This document shows positions 62,531-64,000 of a DNA stretch of 64,000 nt, one piece after another; the first letter of the stretch is position 1; each line of letters begins with the position of its first letter. Under the pieces are notes generated by a model. That model was given only the letters and a program-made list of their open reading frames with translations. It was not told the origin of the DNA and did no database searches. The stretch covers positions 186,001-250,000 of the forward strand of contig NZ_BMIQ01000005.1 of NCBI RefSeq assembly GCF_014642635.1, in the 5' to 3' direction. The translations under genes were made by a program, and so were the position numbers. The stretch comes from Aureimonas endophytica (GTDB taxonomy: Bacteria > Pseudomonadota > Alphaproteobacteria > Rhizobiales > Rhizobiaceae).

Positions 62531-63502
62531 ATGAAGACGATTTCCCTTTCGGGATGCATGCTGGCTGTCGCCCTGACGATGGGCGGCATGGGCACGGCGG
62601 CGGCGGCCGACTGCAAGGTCGGTGTCGCGATGTATACGCTGAGCGCCCCCTATTTCGCCGCGCAGGAAGCGGCGGCGGTGGACCAGGCCAAGAAGGCCGG
62701 CTGCGAGGTTTCGACCGCCGACGGCCAGAACGACATGAACAAGCAGATCGCCGACGTGGAGGACATGGTCGCCAAGGGCGTCAAGCTGCTGATCCTCAAT
62801 CCGCGCGATCCCGAAGGACTCGTCGCCGCCGCCAATGCCGCGACGGCCGCCGGCGTGAAGGTCGTAGTGATGGATTCCTCTATCAATACCGACGCCAATG
62901 TCGTGACGCAGGTCCGCTCCTCGAACGACCAGAACGGCTATCTCGTCGGCCAGTGGCTCGCCAAGCGCATGCAGGGCACGCCGATGAAGATCGCGCTCCT
63001 GTCCGGCTCGCAGGGCAACGAGGTCGGCCGCGACCGCCGGCTCGGCGTCTTCCGCGGCGTCGTCGAGGGCCAGCTCGTCAACGAGGGCAAGTCCAGCTTC
63101 GAGGTCGTCGGCCAGGGCTGGGGCAGCTGGGAGCAGGAAGGCGGCCTGAAGGCGATGGAAGACCTTCTCACCGCCCATCCCGACGTGAATGTCGTCCTGG
63201 CCGAGAACGATTCCATGGCGCTCGGCGGCATGAAGGCGCTGGAAGGCGTCGGCAAGACCGACGTTCTGGTGCTCGCCGCCGCCGACGGCCAGAAGGAGGC
63301 GCTCGCCGCCATCAAGGAGGGCAAGTACGGCGCGACGGGCCTCAACGATCCCGATCTCGTCGCCCGCACGGCGGTGGATATCGGCATGAAGGCGCTGAAC
63401 GGCTCGCTGGAGCCCGGCTTCCCGAAGCTGAAGCTCACCGAGCCGGCCGTCATCACCAAGGAGAATGTCGACAAGTTCTACCGCCCCGACGCGGTGTTCT
63501 GA
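62531..63502 (+). CDS. Periplasmic sugar-binding protein, RbsB-like
   Basis: 323 residues; GGCGGAGGAACCC precedes the ATG. Signal peptide about 1-26 (LSGCMLAVALTMGGMGTAAA before ADCK). Type I binding-protein fold: VGVAMYTLSAPYFAAQEAAA, VSTADGQNDMNKQIADVEDM, GVKLLILNPRDPEGLVAAAN and VVLAENDSMALGGMKALEGV. It should bind a pentose or hexose. An ABC ATPase gene follows after a hairpin element, so this is the start of an uptake operon that runs off the window. The HexR-like promoter and the adjacent divergent regulator imply control by a sugar phosphate. Confidence 0.9.
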   Translation: MKTISLSGCMLAVALTMGGMGTAAAADCKVGVAMYTLSAPYFAAQEAAAVDQAKKAGCEVSTADGQNDMNKQIADVEDMVAKGVKLLILNPRDPEGLVAAANAATAAGVKVVVMDSSINTDANVVTQVRSSNDQNGYLVGQWLAKRMQGTPMKIALLSGSQGNEVGRDRRLGVFRGVVEGQLVNEGKSSFEVVGQGWGSWEQEGGLKAMEDLLTAHPDVNVVLAENDSMALGGMKALEGVGKTDVLVLAAADGQKEALAAIKEGKYGATGLNDPDLVARTAVDIGMKALNGSLEPGFPKLKLTEPAVITKENVDKFYRPDAVF

Positions 63503-63867
63503 TCGGCCCGGCATCCCGGCTTCGGCCGCCGCCTTCGCGCGGGGCGGCGGTTGAGAGGGTGGACCTCGCTGGCGCCGCGACGATCGAAGGCTTCGCCTTC
63601 GCACCCCCCTCTGCCTGCCGGCATCGCCCCCTCAAGGGAGGAGATCAGGCTAGTCGCAGGAGTTGGTGCCCGGCATCGCAGCGGCTGCAGGAAGTGCGAG
63701 GCCCCAAAGCTGCGTGATCTCCCCCCTTGAGGGGGAGATGGGCGGCAGCCCAGAGGGGGGTGGCGAGCGTCAGCGAGGTCCACCGTCTCCACCGCCGCGC
63801 CGCTCGAAAGCCGTCGCCGTCATCACGCCGCGCGAGCGGCGGCCTCGAATTCCGAAATGGGACGACC
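63503..63867. other. Intergenic region with hairpin element in the transporter operon
   Basis: 365 bases between the binding-protein and ATPase genes. Nearly all of it from 63558 to 63784 is a nested inverted repeat. Downstream of it a GAAATGGGACGACC stretch precedes the ATPase start. I see no gene. Confidence 0.6.
63558..63784. repeat. 227-bp nested inverted-repeat element
   Basis: The ends are a perfect 14-bp inverted repeat, GGTGGACCTCGCTG (63558-63571) and CAGCGAGGTCCACC (63771-63784). CACCCCCCTCTG pairs with CAGAGGGGGGTG, and CCCCCTCAAGGGAGGAGATC pairs with a near-perfect partner (GATCTCCCCCC, TTGAGGGGG) further in. It can fold as one long hairpin and has no ORF, so it looks like a MITE-like or REP-type element. 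Confidence 0.78.
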
Positions 63868-64000
63868 ATGACCGAACTCGCCAGGCTTTCGGCCATCACC
63901 AAATCCTTCGGCGGCGTCCATGCCTTGCGGGGGGTGGATTTCGCGGTGCGGGCCGGCGAGGTCCATTCGCTGCTCGGCGAGAACGGCGCCGGCAAGTCGA
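63868..64000 (+). CDS. Sugar ABC transporter ATPase, N-terminal part (runs off the window)
   Basis: The first 44 codons are present. The start [20 protein letters not shown] continues to a Walker A just entering ([10 protein letters not shown] at the window edge), as in the RbsA/XylG sugar ATPases. It should energise uptake of the ligand of the binding protein encoded upstream. Whether it is a tandem (about 500 residues) or single-domain ATPase cannot be seen. Confidence 0.85.
   Translation, partial: MTELARLSAITKSFGGVHALRGVDFAVRAGEVHSLLGENGAGKS

Overview
The window is very G+C-rich, densely coded DNA with the look of a Hyphomicrobiales (Rhizobiales) genome. The clues are an Frc-type fructose transporter with a divergent ROK regulator, a repABC-family partition locus with matching parS sites, HexR/RpiR sugar regulation, many ABC sugar transporters, and short mosaic palindromic repeats between genes. 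Genus is not established; an Aurantimonadaceae-like relative is possible. No tRNA, rRNA, CRISPR array, transposase or integrase was seen.

1-16400 holds sugar uptake and stress genes. It has a partial ROK regulator divergent from frcB-frcC (no ATPase gene beside them) and a ribulokinase-like kinase. Regulator/target pairs follow (ArsR with an SDR, HxlR with an MDR reductase), then an RND efflux pair without an outer-membrane factor. A minus-strand sugar ABC operon (ATPase, permease, binding protein, ROK kinase) and a MarR gene with a double operator end this part. 16500-23600 holds small conserved genes: an NTF2-like protein, a lysylphosphatidylglycerol-synthase-type membrane protein, a MazEF/PemK pair, an orphan branched-chain amino-acid binding protein, a DUF4142 protein and a large unknown. 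23676-29450 is a catabolic cassette: a FGGY kinase divergent from cupin phosphoglucose isomerase, shikimate-dehydrogenase-like, UlaG-like metallo-beta-lactamase and FAD oxidase genes. HexR-type palindromes lie in its divergent promoter region. Matching palindromes lie before an rpiR/hexR-type gene (61409-62284) and before the next sugar-binding protein (62531).

29828-31950 is a minimal chemotaxis-like operon (STAS, CheY, an Hpt-bearing CheA N-terminus without a kinase core, CheY). 32253-35962 is a replication/partition locus. RepB and two parS sites look intact, repA is a pseudogene that has lost Walker A, and the repC position carries a different HTH protein. Two antisense-RNA-like units lie between repB and that gene. 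A tandem pair of ~370-bp palindromic mosaics follows.

37276-58243 is the most unusual region. A 1226-residue protein with eight GDTDL repeats is followed, with overlapping or nearly touching genes, by two half-size ABC exporters whose ATP-binding motifs are complementarily degenerate, a HlyD adaptor, a receiver-ATPase protein and a hybrid histidine kinase. A second hybrid kinase, a chemoreceptor, an OmpR-type regulator and a Ser/Thr/Pro/Ala-rich protein lie next to it. The repeat gene and the Ser/Thr/Pro-rich gene share ordered upstream motifs. I read this as a candidate undescribed type I secretion and surface-sensing system. 58550-64000 adds a PAS hybrid kinase, a small unknown, the rpiR/hexR-type gene, a third parS-like site, a sugar-binding protein, a hairpin element and the start of an ABC ATPase gene cut by the window edge.
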